DNA of 64,000 bases from Dactylosporangium aurantiacum (GTDB lineage: Bacteria > Actinomycetota > Actinomycetes > Mycobacteriales > Micromonosporaceae), in assembly GCF_000716715.1 (NCBI RefSeq), contig NZ_JNYJ01000009.1, positions 62,001 through 126,000 of the forward strand, in the 5' to 3' direction. A program made the position numbers and the translations under genes. The notes below the pieces were generated by a model that saw only the letters and a list, made by a program, of their open reading frames with translations, did no database searches and was not told where the DNA came from. Below are positions 17,539 to 25,966 of the stretch, one piece after another; the first letter of the stretch is position 1; every line of letters starts with the position of its first letter.

Positions 17539-18717
17539 TCAGGTCCCGTACGCGATCGGCAGGTGGGTCGGGCCGTACACGGCCTCGGTGGGCGGCAGCC
17601 AGTCGGCGGGGCCGTCGGCGCGTGGGGCGGGCAGGGCGGCGGCGAGCCGGGGCAGGGACTCCTGCAGCTCGACCCGGGCGAGGGCGGCGCCCAGGCAGAA
17701 GTGGATGCCGCCGCCGTACGTGAGGTGCGGCGCGCCGATGCGGGTGATGTCGAACGTGTCGGCGGCCGGGAACACGCGCGGGTCGCGGTTGGCGGCGCCG
17801 GTCACCGGCAGTACGCAGCTGCCGGCAGGCAGGACCAGGTCGTTGACGGTGACGTCGGACTTCGCGATCCGAGGTACGCCGAGCAGCGCCGACGGGCAGT
17901 AGCGCACGACCTCCTCGGCGGTGCGGGCGGCGAGGTCGGGCCGGTCGCCGAGCAGCCGCCACTGCCCGGGGTGGGCGAGGAACGCCGCCATCGCCGTGCC
18001 GAGCTGGTGCTGCACCGTGCCCTGGCCGGCCGACATCAGGGTGACGACCATGGCGCGCAGCTCGGCGCCGGTGAGCCGGCCGTCGGTGACGAGGGCGCTG
18101 AGCAGGTCGTCGCGTGGCTCGCGGCGGCGCCGGGCGAGCAGGTCGTCGAGGAACGCGTCGAGGCCGGCCAGGGCGGCGGTGATCCGGTCGCGGTGGGCGG
18201 CGACGTCCATGCCGAACAGCAGCCCGACGTCGGCGGTCCAGCGCTGCACGTCGGCCGAGCCGTCCACCGGGATGCCGACGAACGTGTACAGCACCCGCAG
18301 CGCGAACGGCTGCGCGAAGGCGGCGACGAAGTCGCAGCGGGACGTGGCGGTCAGGTCCGCGACGAGGTCGGCGGCGATGCGCGCGACGACCGGGCGGAAC
18401 GCCTCGATCCGGCGGGTGGTGAACGCCCCGCTGACCAGGCGCCGGACCCTGGCGTGCGGCTCGCCGTCGGTGTTGAGCAGGAAGCCGCGCATGGTGTCCA
18501 CGAGCGGTCCCTCGGTGATGCCCTGCAACGCCAGGAGGTCCGCGCCCGGGGTGCGCAGCTCGCGCAGCTGCAGCAGGCGCTGCACCTCGGTGTGGCGCAG
18601 CACCGCCGTGCCGATCGCGGTCCGCGCGTACCAGCTCTGCTCACGCAGCCGGGCCAGTTCGCCGTACGGATCCGCGTGGAACTGCGCACCGTACAGGTCC
18701 AGCCACGGAGCGTCCAT
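17539..18717 (-). CDS. cytochrome P450
   Basis: This 392-residue soluble bacterial P450 carries the haem-binding loop YGGGIHFCLG (C341 ligates haem), an ExxR pair (EEVVRY) and an I-helix oxygen-activation motif (SAGQGTV, where the usual acidic residue before Thr is absent). The length is normal for actinomycete class I P450s, which need a ferredoxin and reductase encoded elsewhere. The ATG at 18717 lies six bases behind TACCGT, indicating a leaderless start. The substrate is not evident; no biosynthetic cluster surrounds it. Confidence 0.9.
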   Translation of the reverse strand: MDAPWLDLYGAQFHADPYGELARLREQSWYARTAIGTAVLRHTEVQRLLQLRELRTPGADLLALQGITEGPLVDTMRGFLLNTDGEPHARVRRLVSGAFTTRRIEAFRPVVARIAADLVADLTATSRCDFVAAFAQPFALRVLYTFVGIPVDGSADVQRWTADVGLLFGMDVAAHRDRITAALAGLDAFLDDLLARRRREPRDDLLSALVTDGRLTGAELRAMVVTLMSAGQGTVQHQLGTAMAAFLAHPGQWRLLGDRPDLAARTAEEVVRYCPSALLGVPRIAKSDVTVNDLVLPAGSCVLPVTGAANRDPRVFPAADTFDITRIGAPHLTYGGGIHFCLGAALARVELQESLPRLAAALPAPRADGPADWLPPTEAVYGPTHLPIAYGT

Positions 18718-18758
18718 ATATCGACGGTAATGGTTGCGGGTGGCGGCGGCCACCGGTG

Positions 18759-19004
18759 TCACTCGACCGGTACGTCTGCGTTGTCCGCCCTGACCTTGGT
18801 CAGCGAGTGCAGCGACACGGCCGCCCACACGCCCTCCAGCAGCAGGAACCCCCAGTCGTGGCCGATGGCGGCCTCGACCGCGAGCAGCGAGGAACCGGTG
18901 AGGTTGAGCCAGCCGTACCAGCGCGACGTCGACGACAACCGGCCCAGCTGGACCAGCACGAACGGCACCAGCACACACAGCGACCCGAACACCTGGACGA
19001 ACAT
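18759..19004 (-). CDS. CBU_0592-type small membrane protein
   Basis: This 81-residue protein has three predicted membrane segments (VFGSLCVLVPFVLVQLG, LNLTGSSLLAVEAAIG, FLLLEGVWAAVSLHSL) and matches the small conserved family annotated after Coxiella CBU_0592. Function unknown. I use the internal Met at 19004; the upstream codons are Arg/Pro-rich. Confidence 0.65.
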   Translation of the reverse strand: MFVQVFGSLCVLVPFVLVQLGRLSSTSRWYGWLNLTGSSLLAVEAAIGHDWGFLLLEGVWAAVSLHSLTKVRADNADVPVE

Positions 19005-19186
19005 GGCGCACTCCCGGACACCACGCCGTCTTGTCGGGCCGGGTACGACGTGACTCGTCCGGGACGGCACAGGTGCGTGCCGCCGCACCCCGACTATGGC
19101 ACGCGGTGCAGCTCAGCGGCCACACGGGCGGGTGGGAGTGCGGTGGTTCTCACCACCTTGCAACCTCACCCTGCTTCGCTGGGACC

Positions 19187-20425
19187 ATGATCAGCAGGAT
19201 GGCGGCGGTCGCCGCCGTGTGCGTCACCGGCGTGCTGCTCGCGACCCCCGCGGCGGCGCCGGCGGCCACCCCGGGCAACTGGCCGCAGCACGGCGGCGGC
19301 GCCGCCAACGACAACTACCAGCCGGGCACCGGCGGGCTCGACGTGCGGCGCCAGGTGTGGCAGCGGCAGGCCGGCCGCGACGACACGGTCGGCGGCGCGG
19401 CGGTCGCCGGCGGCCGGCTCACCGTCGTCTACGGCAAGGGCGCGCTGCGCCGCGTCGACGTGCGCACCGGCGCCGTCACCGTCCTCGGCGCGCTCGCCGG
19501 TCGCCGCCCGCAGCAGCTCGCCGACGTCGACGGCGCCCTGTACGTGCGCAGCCTCGACGCCGACGGCACCCGCAGCCGGCTCGCCTCCTACGACCACGCC
19601 GGGCGGCGCCGGTGGGAGGTGACGCTGCCCGACGACGAGGCGGTCCTGCCCTTCACCGTCGCCGGCGGGCACGTCCTGGTCACCAGCGGGCCGAAGTGCC
19701 ACGACCTGTGCACCGGGCACCGGCTGCGCGCGTACCGGACCCGCAACGGCACCCTCGCCTGGTCCGGCGCGGTCGACGGCGACGCGGGCGGCGCCCCGGC
19801 CGTCGCCGGCGACACCGTCGTGCAGGCCGCGTACGGCCCGGTCAGCGGCACCGGCGACGGCAGCGGCGGGGCGAGCCTGCTCTTCGCGTTCGACGTGCGC
19901 ACCGGCGTGCGCCGGTGGACCCGCATCCGGCCCGGGTTCGCCCTGACCGGGCACCGCGGGTCGCTGCTGGCCGCCGGCGCCGGCACCGACGCGCTGTGCT
20001 CGCTGGTCCCCGCGACCGGCGCGGCCCGCTGGTGCCGCGGCACCACGGCCGCCGACGAGTGGGTCGACGGGCTGTCCGCCGGCGGCGGCGCGGTGTTCGG
20101 CTACGGGCTCACCGGCACCGTGCGCCGCTACGACCCGGCGACCGGCGCCGCCGCCTGGGCGACCCCGCTGGCGCTGCCCGGGTACGCGTACAACGCCCTG
20201 CACGCGTCGCTGGTCAGCGGCGGCGGCCAGGTGTACGCCGCGGTCCACCACGGCAACTTCACCCCGGCGTCGGAGTTCACCGAGATCGTCGTGCTGCGCG
20301 CCGCCGACGGCCACGTCGTGCGCCGGCTGCGGCTGGCCGGGTACACCGACACCGCCGCGGAGCTGATGCTCGCCTCCGGCCGGCTGCTGCTCGTCGGCGA
20401 CCGCACGATCCGCGCGTTCGGCTGA
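19187..20425 (+). CDS. secreted PQQ-type beta-propeller protein
   Basis: This 412-residue protein starts with a signal peptide (MISRMAAVAAVCVTGVLL, cut after APAA) and consists of repeated Trp-docking blades of the PQQ-dehydrogenase-like propeller (for example WSGAVDGDAGGAPAVAGDTV, GVRRWTR, GAAAWATPLALP). No catalytic PQQ ligands are evident, so it is more likely a binding or scaffold protein of the cell surface. The ATG at 19187 gives the best signal peptide. It stands alone, divergent from the small membrane protein gene. Confidence 0.75.
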   Translation: MISRMAAVAAVCVTGVLLATPAAAPAATPGNWPQHGGGAANDNYQPGTGGLDVRRQVWQRQAGRDDTVGGAAVAGGRLTVVYGKGALRRVDVRTGAVTVLGALAGRRPQQLADVDGALYVRSLDADGTRSRLASYDHAGRRRWEVTLPDDEAVLPFTVAGGHVLVTSGPKCHDLCTGHRLRAYRTRNGTLAWSGAVDGDAGGAPAVAGDTVVQAAYGPVSGTGDGSGGASLLFAFDVRTGVRRWTRIRPGFALTGHRGSLLAAGAGTDALCSLVPATGAARWCRGTTAADEWVDGLSAGGGAVFGYGLTGTVRRYDPATGAAAWATPLALPGYAYNALHASLVSGGGQVYAAVHHGNFTPASEFTEIVVLRAADGHVVRRLRLAGYTDTAAELMLASGRLLLVGDRTIRAFG

Positions 20426-20518
20426 CGGTCGTTCCCGACGGCAACCGGGCTTTAAGTGCCGACCAAGTGCGGGGCGGTCAACTCGGACCAGCACCAGCTG
20501 ACCTAAGGAGACAACACC

Positions 20519-21160
20519 GTGCCGAACCTTGTCGGGATCACCGTGAACCACCGCTCCATGCGCGGCGACGCGCACCGCTTCGCCACGCTGCTGCGCGACA
20601 TCGCCGACGGCGTCACGCCGAGCACCGCCGGGCGGGCCACGGCGATCGCCGCGTACCTGGAGACGCTCTGCGACGGGATCCACCACCATCACCAGGCGGA
20701 GGACGACGTGCTGTGGCCGGTGCTGGAGGCGAGCGCCGGCGCCGAGGTCGACCTGCGCGACCTCACCGACGACCACCGGCAGCTCGACCCGCTGCTCGAC
20801 GCGATCCGCCGCGACGCCCGCGCGCTGGCCGCCGCGCCGCACGACCGGGCCGCGGCGCACCGGCTCGCCGACGTGCTCGGCACGCTGCGGGACCTGCTCG
20901 ACGAGCACATCGAGGACGAGGAGCGCACCGTGTTTCCCGTCATCCGCCGGTACGTGTCCGACGCCGACTGGGCGAAGGTGGAGGCGGCGGTGCGCAAGGG
21001 CGGCAAGCTGGGCTTCGAGCTGCCGCGCATCGAGCGGTACGCCACGCCGGAGGAGCTCGCCGAGCTCAAGCGGATGGCGGGACCGGTGCTGCGGGTGCTG
21101 CTGGCGGCGACCCGGCGCAGGTTCGCCAAGCGGGAGGCGGTCATCTTCCCGACGGGCTGA
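20519..21160 (+). CDS. hemerythrin-like domain protein
   Basis: This 213-residue protein is a four-helix hemerythrin-type domain. Candidate di-iron ligands are seen in NHRSM, HHHHQAEDDVLWP (HxxxE), DDHRQLDPLL and HIEDEERTVFPVI. Such proteins sense or handle O2, NO or iron in actinomycetes. The GTG at 20519 has AAGGAG eight bases upstream. Its 3' end overlaps the convergent SARP-fragment gene by 20 bp. The C-terminal 60 residues are extra to the hemerythrin core and of unknown role. Confidence 0.82.
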   Translation: MPNLVGITVNHRSMRGDAHRFATLLRDIADGVTPSTAGRATAIAAYLETLCDGIHHHHQAEDDVLWPVLEASAGAEVDLRDLTDDHRQLDPLLDAIRRDARALAAAPHDRAAAHRLADVLGTLRDLLDEHIEDEERTVFPVIRRYVSDADWAKVEAAVRKGGKLGFELPRIERYATPEELAELKRMAGPVLRVLLAATRRRFAKREAVIFPTG

Positions 21161-22160
21161 CCAGCCACGGGACCGCGCCGATCGCGGCGGCCAGGGCGTG
21201 TCCGGCGGCGCGGTGCGCGGCGGCCGCCTCCGGCAGGCCCAGCACGCCGGCCAGGTCGGCGAGGATCAGGTCCACCGGCGGGCCGGTCAGCGAGCCGCTG
21301 GCGAGGCCGACGAACTGCCCCGCCCACGGCAGCAGCGCCGCGTAGCAGTCGCGGGCGTGCGGCTCGCTGCGCAGCGCGGCGGCGTTCCAGCCGCGCAGGC
21401 CCATCCAGGCGAGCCAGTAGTAGTCCTCCCGGACGGCGACCGCGTCGGGCGACCAGATCCGCCTGGCCTCCTCGACCTGGCCGGCGTCCAGCAGGGCGCG
21501 GACCATGAAGTCGTTGAGGGCGTCGGGCAGCCGCTCGTACACCGGCCGCAGCATGGGCAGCAGCGTGTCGGTGCTGCCGGTGGCGAGGTGCACGAAGAAC
21601 ACCCCGGCGATGCCGACGAGGGCGGCGTTGGGCTGGCCGGTGCGGGCGATGCGGGCGGTCAGCTCGGTGTAGAGCCGTTCGGCGGTCGCGGGGTCGCCGG
21701 CCAGCAGCGCCCGCACCGCACCGAACAGCGCCATCACCGACAGCGCCACGCCGAGCTGCCCGGCGGTCGCGTGCCGCACCGCCCGGTCGACGTGCTCCTG
21801 CGCGGCGGCGAGGTCGTTGCGCTCGAGGGCGGCCTGGAACAGCACGTGGTGCGCCTGCGCCTGGAACTGCACGAGACCCGCCGCGGTCGCCTCCTCCAGC
21901 AGCCGCGCCCCGACGGCGGGCAGCTCGTGCCGGCGGGCCGGGTTGAGCACGGCGAAGTAGCGGGCGTTGAGGGCGTGGCAGCGCAGCAGCGGGTCGTCGC
22001 CGGCGAGGGTGAGCGCCTCGGCGCTGGCCGCGTCGCAGCGCGCCAGGTCGTCGCCCTCCAGCTCGTAGACGAGGGCCACCAGCAACCGGCACCGCGTCGC
22101 CGCGTCGGGCACGGTCCCGGGCGACGCTGCGAGCTTTGTGCCGGGCTTCGTCCCGGGCAC
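21141..22160 (-). CDS. SARP-ATPase regulator, C-terminal fragment (disrupted gene, part 2)
   Basis: This frame carries the C-terminal helical repeats of the regulator that begins at 24937: TRCRLLVALVYELEGDDLA, then TPR-like pairs to the stop at 21141. It is out of frame with the upstream part; the junction lies around 22,200, at a 72-bp tandem duplication, where AQS in one frame should continue into LAASPGTV in the other. The first Met (MPGTKPG) lies inside the duplicated bases and is unlikely to be a natural start. If not restored by programmed shifting or a sequencing error, this part is not translated. Confidence 0.6.
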   Translation of the reverse strand: MPGTKPGTKLAASPGTVPDAATRCRLLVALVYELEGDDLARCDAASAEALTLAGDDPLLRCHALNARYFAVLNPARRHELPAVGARLLEEATAAGLVQFQAQAHHVLFQAALERNDLAAAQEHVDRAVRHATAGQLGVALSVMALFGAVRALLAGDPATAERLYTELTARIARTGQPNAALVGIAGVFFVHLATGSTDTLLPMLRPVYERLPDALNDFMVRALLDAGQVEEARRIWSPDAVAVREDYYWLAWMGLRGWNAAALRSEPHARDCYAALLPWAGQFVGLASGSLTGPPVDLILADLAGVLGLPEAAAAHRAAGHALAAAIGAVPWLVSPSGR

Positions 22161-24937
22161 GGTGCCTGGCGCGGTCTCGGGCGCGGTCCCGGGCGACGCT
22201 GCGAGCTCTGGGCGACGAGGGCGGTGTCGACGGCGCGTTCGGCGCGGATCGTCCAGGCGACCGGCGCGTCGTACGCGGTCAGCGCCGCGTACGCGGGCAC
22301 CCCGGCGTCCGCGGCGGCCCGCAGAGCCTCGGCCCGGGCGGCCCGCGCGGCGGTCACGTCACCCGCGTTGGCCAGCGCCGACGTCAGCCCGCACAGCAGG
22401 TCGTGGCGGCGCGCCGGTGGCAGCGGCCCGGCGTCCAGGGCGCCGCGGTAGAGGGTGGCGGCCTCGCGGTGCGCGTACAGGCCGGTGGCCTGCCGGGCCG
22501 CGGCGGCGGCATACCCGGCGGCGGTGTCCGCGGTCGCCGGCGTCGCGGCGGCGAGGGCGTGGTAGCCGAGCGCCGCGACGTCGGCCGAGCCGAGCTCCTC
22601 GAGGGCGGTGAGGACCCGCGCGTGCAGCCGGCGGCGGCGCAGCAGGGGCATGTCGTCGTAGAGGACGTCGCGCAGCAGCGCGTGCGTGAACCTGACCCGG
22701 CCCGCCGCCGGCTCCTCCAGCAGCCCCGACACCACGCCCGCCTCCAGGCCGTCCAGCACGGTGTCCTCCGCGGACCCCTCGGCGGCGACGAGCACGTCGA
22801 TGTCGACGTCCCGGCCGAGGACCGCGGCGTGCCGCAGCACCGTCTGCGCGGTCGCGGGCAGCCGGCTCAGCCGCCGCCGCAGCACGTGCCCGATGCCGGA
22901 CGGGATGGCCCGCACCGCGCTGTCGGCGCCCTCCGCGGACACCAGCCGGGCGGTCTCGGTGAGGAACAGCGGGTTGCCGCCGGTGCGTTCGACGAGCACG
23001 TCCAGGGCGACGCCGGGCACGCCGAGGCTGCGCAGCAACGCCCGGCCGGCATCGGCGTCGAGCCCGCCGAGGTCGACGTCGGCGGCGCGGCGCCCGGCCA
23101 GGGCGGCCCGGACCGCGTCCAGGTCCGGCTGCGACTCGCCGGGCCGGTGGGTGGCGACGAGCAGCAGCGGCCGGTCCTCGAGCGTGACCGCCACGTGCCG
23201 CAGGACCTGCAGCGTCTCCCCGTCGGCGCGGTGCACGTCGTCGAGCACCACCAGCAGCGGCCCGAACCCGCTCAGGTGCTCGGCCACGGCCTGCGCCAGC
23301 GCGAACTGCCCACCCCCCACCGGCCCGGCCGCGTGACCCGAAGCGGGCGGGCCCAAGTGTTCGGCGGTGGCATGGTCCGGCGCGGGCGTGCCGAAGTGCT
23401 CCGCGGCGGCGGACGCGGCGGCGGGCGCGGCGGCGGACGCGGCGGCGGGCGCGGCGGCGGACGCGGCGGTGGACGTGGCCAGGGACGCGGGGGCGGACGC
23501 GGCGATGGACGCGGCGATGGACGTGGCGAGGGACGCGGTGGCGGGCGCGGCGGCGGATGCGGCCAGGGACGCGGTGGCGGGCGCGGCGGTGTGGTTCGAA
23601 GCGGGCGGGCCCTGGCGCTCCGCAGCGGCCCCGGAGCCGGCGGACAGCAGCGGGGCGAGACGGGCGTCCGCGGCCGCGCCGTCCCGCGGCAGCGCCCGCA
23701 GCACCTCGCTCCACGCCCACGCCGGCGGCGCGCCGTCCACCTCGGGGCAGCGCCCCCACGCGACCCGCCACCCGAGCCGCGCCGCGAACATCCGCAGCAC
23801 CGTCGTCTTGCCCGCGCCGGCCTCCCCGCCGACCCACATGACCCGCACCCCGTCGCGCAGGACCTCCTCGGCGATCCGCCCGAGCGCGGCCAGCTCCCGT
23901 TCCCGCCCGAAGCCCTCCGAGGTCGTCGCGGATCCAGGTTTACCCTGCACATCATCCGACGACGCGGGCCAGGTCGGCGGGCCGGACGGGGGAGCGGCCG
24001 CGGTGGCGGCGGGCTCCGGCACGTCCGGTGCGGCGGCCCGCGGCGCCGGGTCCGCCGGCCGGGCCTCGCCGCCGCCGGCCAGGTGCGGCGCCTGCGCGAG
24101 CACGTCCGCCTCCAGCGCGCGCAGCCCCGGCCCCGGGTCGACGCCCAGCTCGGTCGCGAGGCGGTCCCGGGCGGCGCGCAGCGCGGCGAGGGCGTCGCCC
24201 TGCCGGCCGGCGGCGTACAGCGCCGACGCCAGCAGGTGCACGGCCTCCTCGCGCAGCGGGTGCGCCCGCACGTGCCGCTCCAGGGCCGGCACGACGAGCG
24301 CGGCCCGGCCGAGGCGCACCGCGACCCGCCCGCCCGCCTCGACGCACACCAGCCGCAGCTCCTCCAGGCGGCCCACCTCGGGCACCGCCCACGGCTCGTC
24401 GGCGAACTCGGCGTACGCCGGGCCCGCCCACGCCGCGAGCGCCTCCCGCAGCAGCCCGTCGGCCCGGGCCGGGTCGCGCTCCGCGATCGCGCTGCCGTCG
24501 CGCAGCAGCGCCTCGAACCGCCACGCGTCGACGGCGCCGGTCGGCAGGTGCAGCGCGTACCCGGGCGCGACCGTGACGAGCACGCTCGCCGGGGTCCGCG
24601 GCGCCCGGCCGGGTTCGAGGGCGCGGCGCAGGTTCGACACGTACACCTGCAGCGCGGCGAGGGCCTTCGGCGGCGGCACCCCCTGCCAGAGGTCGTCGAT
24701 GAACCTGTCCGTCGGCACGACGTGCCCACCGGCGGCCACGAGCCGGGCGAGCACCGCGCGCTGCCGCGGCCCGCCGAGGTCCACGGCCCGCCCGCCGATC
24801 CCGGCCCGCAACGGCCCCAGCACCCCGACCACCGGCGTGCCGCCCGCACCGCCCGCGGCCGCGCCCGCACCGCCGGCCGGGGGCGGGGCCGGGGTGGCGC
24901 GCGGCGGCGCGGCGTCGGGGGGCTGGTCTGTGCGCAT
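21734..24937 (-). CDS. SARP/BTAD regulator with ATPase domain (disrupted gene, part 1)
   Basis: The protein has an N-terminal winged HTH of OmpR type (VLGPLRAG, PRQRAVLARLVAAGG), a BTAD helical domain to about residue 270, and an AAA/STAND ATPase with Walker A GGEAGAGKTT (about 369) and Walker B LLVVLDDVHRAD (about 562), followed by helical repeats. This is the AfsR-like architecture that activates secondary-metabolite genes. A roughly 70-residue Ala/Ser-rich insert with an 8-residue period lies inside the ATPase domain (23,400-23,600). Authentic sequence ends near 22,205; after that the frame is Arg/Pro-rich nonsense to 21734. The start follows prs by 15 bp, so co-transcription is likely. 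Confidence 0.7.
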   Translation of the reverse strand: MRTDQPPDAAPPRATPAPPPAGGAGAAAGGAGGTPVVGVLGPLRAGIGGRAVDLGGPRQRAVLARLVAAGGHVVPTDRFIDDLWQGVPPPKALAALQVYVSNLRRALEPGRAPRTPASVLVTVAPGYALHLPTGAVDAWRFEALLRDGSAIAERDPARADGLLREALAAWAGPAYAEFADEPWAVPEVGRLEELRLVCVEAGGRVAVRLGRAALVVPALERHVRAHPLREEAVHLLASALYAAGRQGDALAALRAARDRLATELGVDPGPGLRALEADVLAQAPHLAGGGEARPADPAPRAAAPDVPEPAATAAAPPSGPPTWPASSDDVQGKPGSATTSEGFGRERELAALGRIAEEVLRDGVRVMWVGGEAGAGKTTVLRMFAARLGWRVAWGRCPEVDGAPPAWAWSEVLRALPRDGAAADARLAPLLSAGSGAAAERQGPPASNHTAAPATASLAASAAAPATASLATSIAASIAASAPASLATSTAASAAAPAAASAAAPAAASAAAEHFGTPAPDHATAEHLGPPASGHAAGPVGGGQFALAQAVAEHLSGFGPLLVVLDDVHRADGETLQVLRHVAVTLEDRPLLLVATHRPGESQPDLDAVRAALAGRRAADVDLGGLDADAGRALLRSLGVPGVALDVLVERTGGNPLFLTETARLVSAEGADSAVRAIPSGIGHVLRRRLSRLPATAQTVLRHAAVLGRDVDIDVLVAAEGSAEDTVLDGLEAGVVSGLLEEPAAGRVRFTHALLRDVLYDDMPLLRRRRLHARVLTALEELGSADVAALGYHALAAATPATADTAAGYAAAAARQATGLYAHREAATLYRGALDAGPLPPARRHDLLCGLTSALANAGDVTAARAARAEALRAAADAGVPAYAALTAYDAPVAWTIRAERAVDTALVAQSSQRRPGPRPRPRQAPCPGRSPAQSSQRRPGPCPTRRRGAGCWWPSSTSWRATTWRAATRPAPRRSPSPATTRCCAATPSTPATSPCSTRPAGTSCPPSGRGCWRRRPRRVSCSSRRRRTTCCSRPPSSATTSPPRRSTSTGRCGTRPPGSSAWRCR
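22113..22207 (-). repeat. 72-bp tandem duplication at the SARP frame break
   Basis: The 23 bases at 22113-22135 recur at 22185-22207, a spacing of 72 bp, which encodes a second copy of an SSQRRPGP segment in the upstream frame. Because 72 is a multiple of three the duplication alone keeps frame; a further single-base change near 22,205 must cause the frame break. Confidence 0.65.
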
Positions 24938-24952
24938 GCGCCGGTCGGTCCG

Positions 24953-25891
24953 TCAGTGGAACAGCGAGCTGACCGACTCGCCGTTGTGGATGCGCCGCAT
25001 CGCCTCGGCCATCGCGGGCGCGATCGACAGCACGCGCAGCTTCGGCACGTACTTCGCCTTCGGGATCGGCACGCTGTTGGTGCAGACGATCTCCACCACG
25101 TCGGGCTGCGCGGCGAGCCGGTCCAGGGCCCCGTCGGTGAACAGCCCGTGCGTGCAGGCGACCCTGACGCTCGCCACGTCGCGCTCGCGGAGCCGGGCGA
25201 GCAGCTCGATGATGGTGCTGCCGCGGGCGATCTCGTCGTCCAGGACGATCACGTCCTTGCCCTCGATGTCGCCGATGACGGCGCTGATCACCACCCGGTC
25301 GTCGCTGAAGCGCTGCTTGGCGCCGGCGGCCACCGGTACACCCAACATCCGGGCGAAGGCCGAGGCCGCCTTCGCGTTGCCCAGGTCGGGCGAGACGACC
25401 ACGCTGTTGGACAGGTCGAGGCCGCGGAAGTGGGTGGCGAGCTCGCGCAGCGCGTGCAGGTGGTCGACGGGCACGCTGAAGAACCCGTGCACCTGCGGCG
25501 AGTGCAGGGTCAGCGTCAGCACCCGGGAGGCGCCGGCGGCGCTGAGCAGGTCGGCGACGAGCCGCCCGCCGATGGAGATGCGCGGCTCGTCCTTCTTGTC
25601 GGAGCGGGCGTACGCGTAGTGCGACATGACCACGGTCGTGCGCGCCGCCGAGGCGCCCCGGGCCGCGTCCAGCATGAGCAGCAGCTCGACGAGGTGCTCC
25701 TGCACCGGCGGCACGAGCGGCTGGATGAGGAACACGTCGCGTTCCCGGCAGTTGGCCTGCAGCTGCACCTCGAGGCAGTCGTTGGCGAAGCGGTCGACCC
25801 GCACGGGCTGCAGCGGCACCTCGAGCTGGGCGCAGATCTCCTCCGCCAGCTCGGGGTGCGCGCTGCCACTGAACACGGCGATGTCCCGCAC
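24953..25891 (-). CDS. prs: ribose-phosphate pyrophosphokinase (PRPP synthetase), variant type
   Basis: This 312-residue enzyme converts ribose 5-phosphate and ATP to PRPP for nucleotide, His and Trp synthesis. It has the tandem PRT fold, an ATP/flexible-loop segment YARSDKKDEPRISIGGRL, a KQR catalytic pair and the PRPP loop VIVLDDEIARGSTI. The loop differs from the canonical DDMIDTGGT, and the flexible segment differs from YARQDRKxRxREPI, so this is probably a second, divergent PRPP synthetase rather than the main one. I start at GTG 25891 (VRDIAVFSGSAHPELA), with GAGGAG upstream; the longer frame to 25957 adds Arg-rich codons. Confidence 0.82.
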   Translation of the reverse strand: MRDIAVFSGSAHPELAEEICAQLEVPLQPVRVDRFANDCLEVQLQANCRERDVFLIQPLVPPVQEHLVELLLMLDAARGASAARTTVVMSHYAYARSDKKDEPRISIGGRLVADLLSAAGASRVLTLTLHSPQVHGFFSVPVDHLHALRELATHFRGLDLSNSVVVSPDLGNAKAASAFARMLGVPVAAGAKQRFSDDRVVISAVIGDIEGKDVIVLDDEIARGSTIIELLARLRERDVASVRVACTHGLFTDGALDRLAAQPDVVEIVCTNSVPIPKAKYVPKLRVLSIAPAMAEAMRRIHNGESVSSLFH

Positions 25892-25966
25892 GGGCTCGGC
25901 TCCTCGGTGTGGTCGCGCACGGCGGCGCTGGGAATCGTCACCCCGTTGATACCACACCCGCGCGCC

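Noticed and set aside
12399..18717. A full NRPS or polyketide gene cluster around the condensation domain and P450
   Set aside because: No adenylation, carrier, ketosynthase or thioesterase domains occur in the window; the P450 is 4 kb away with its own leaderless promoter.
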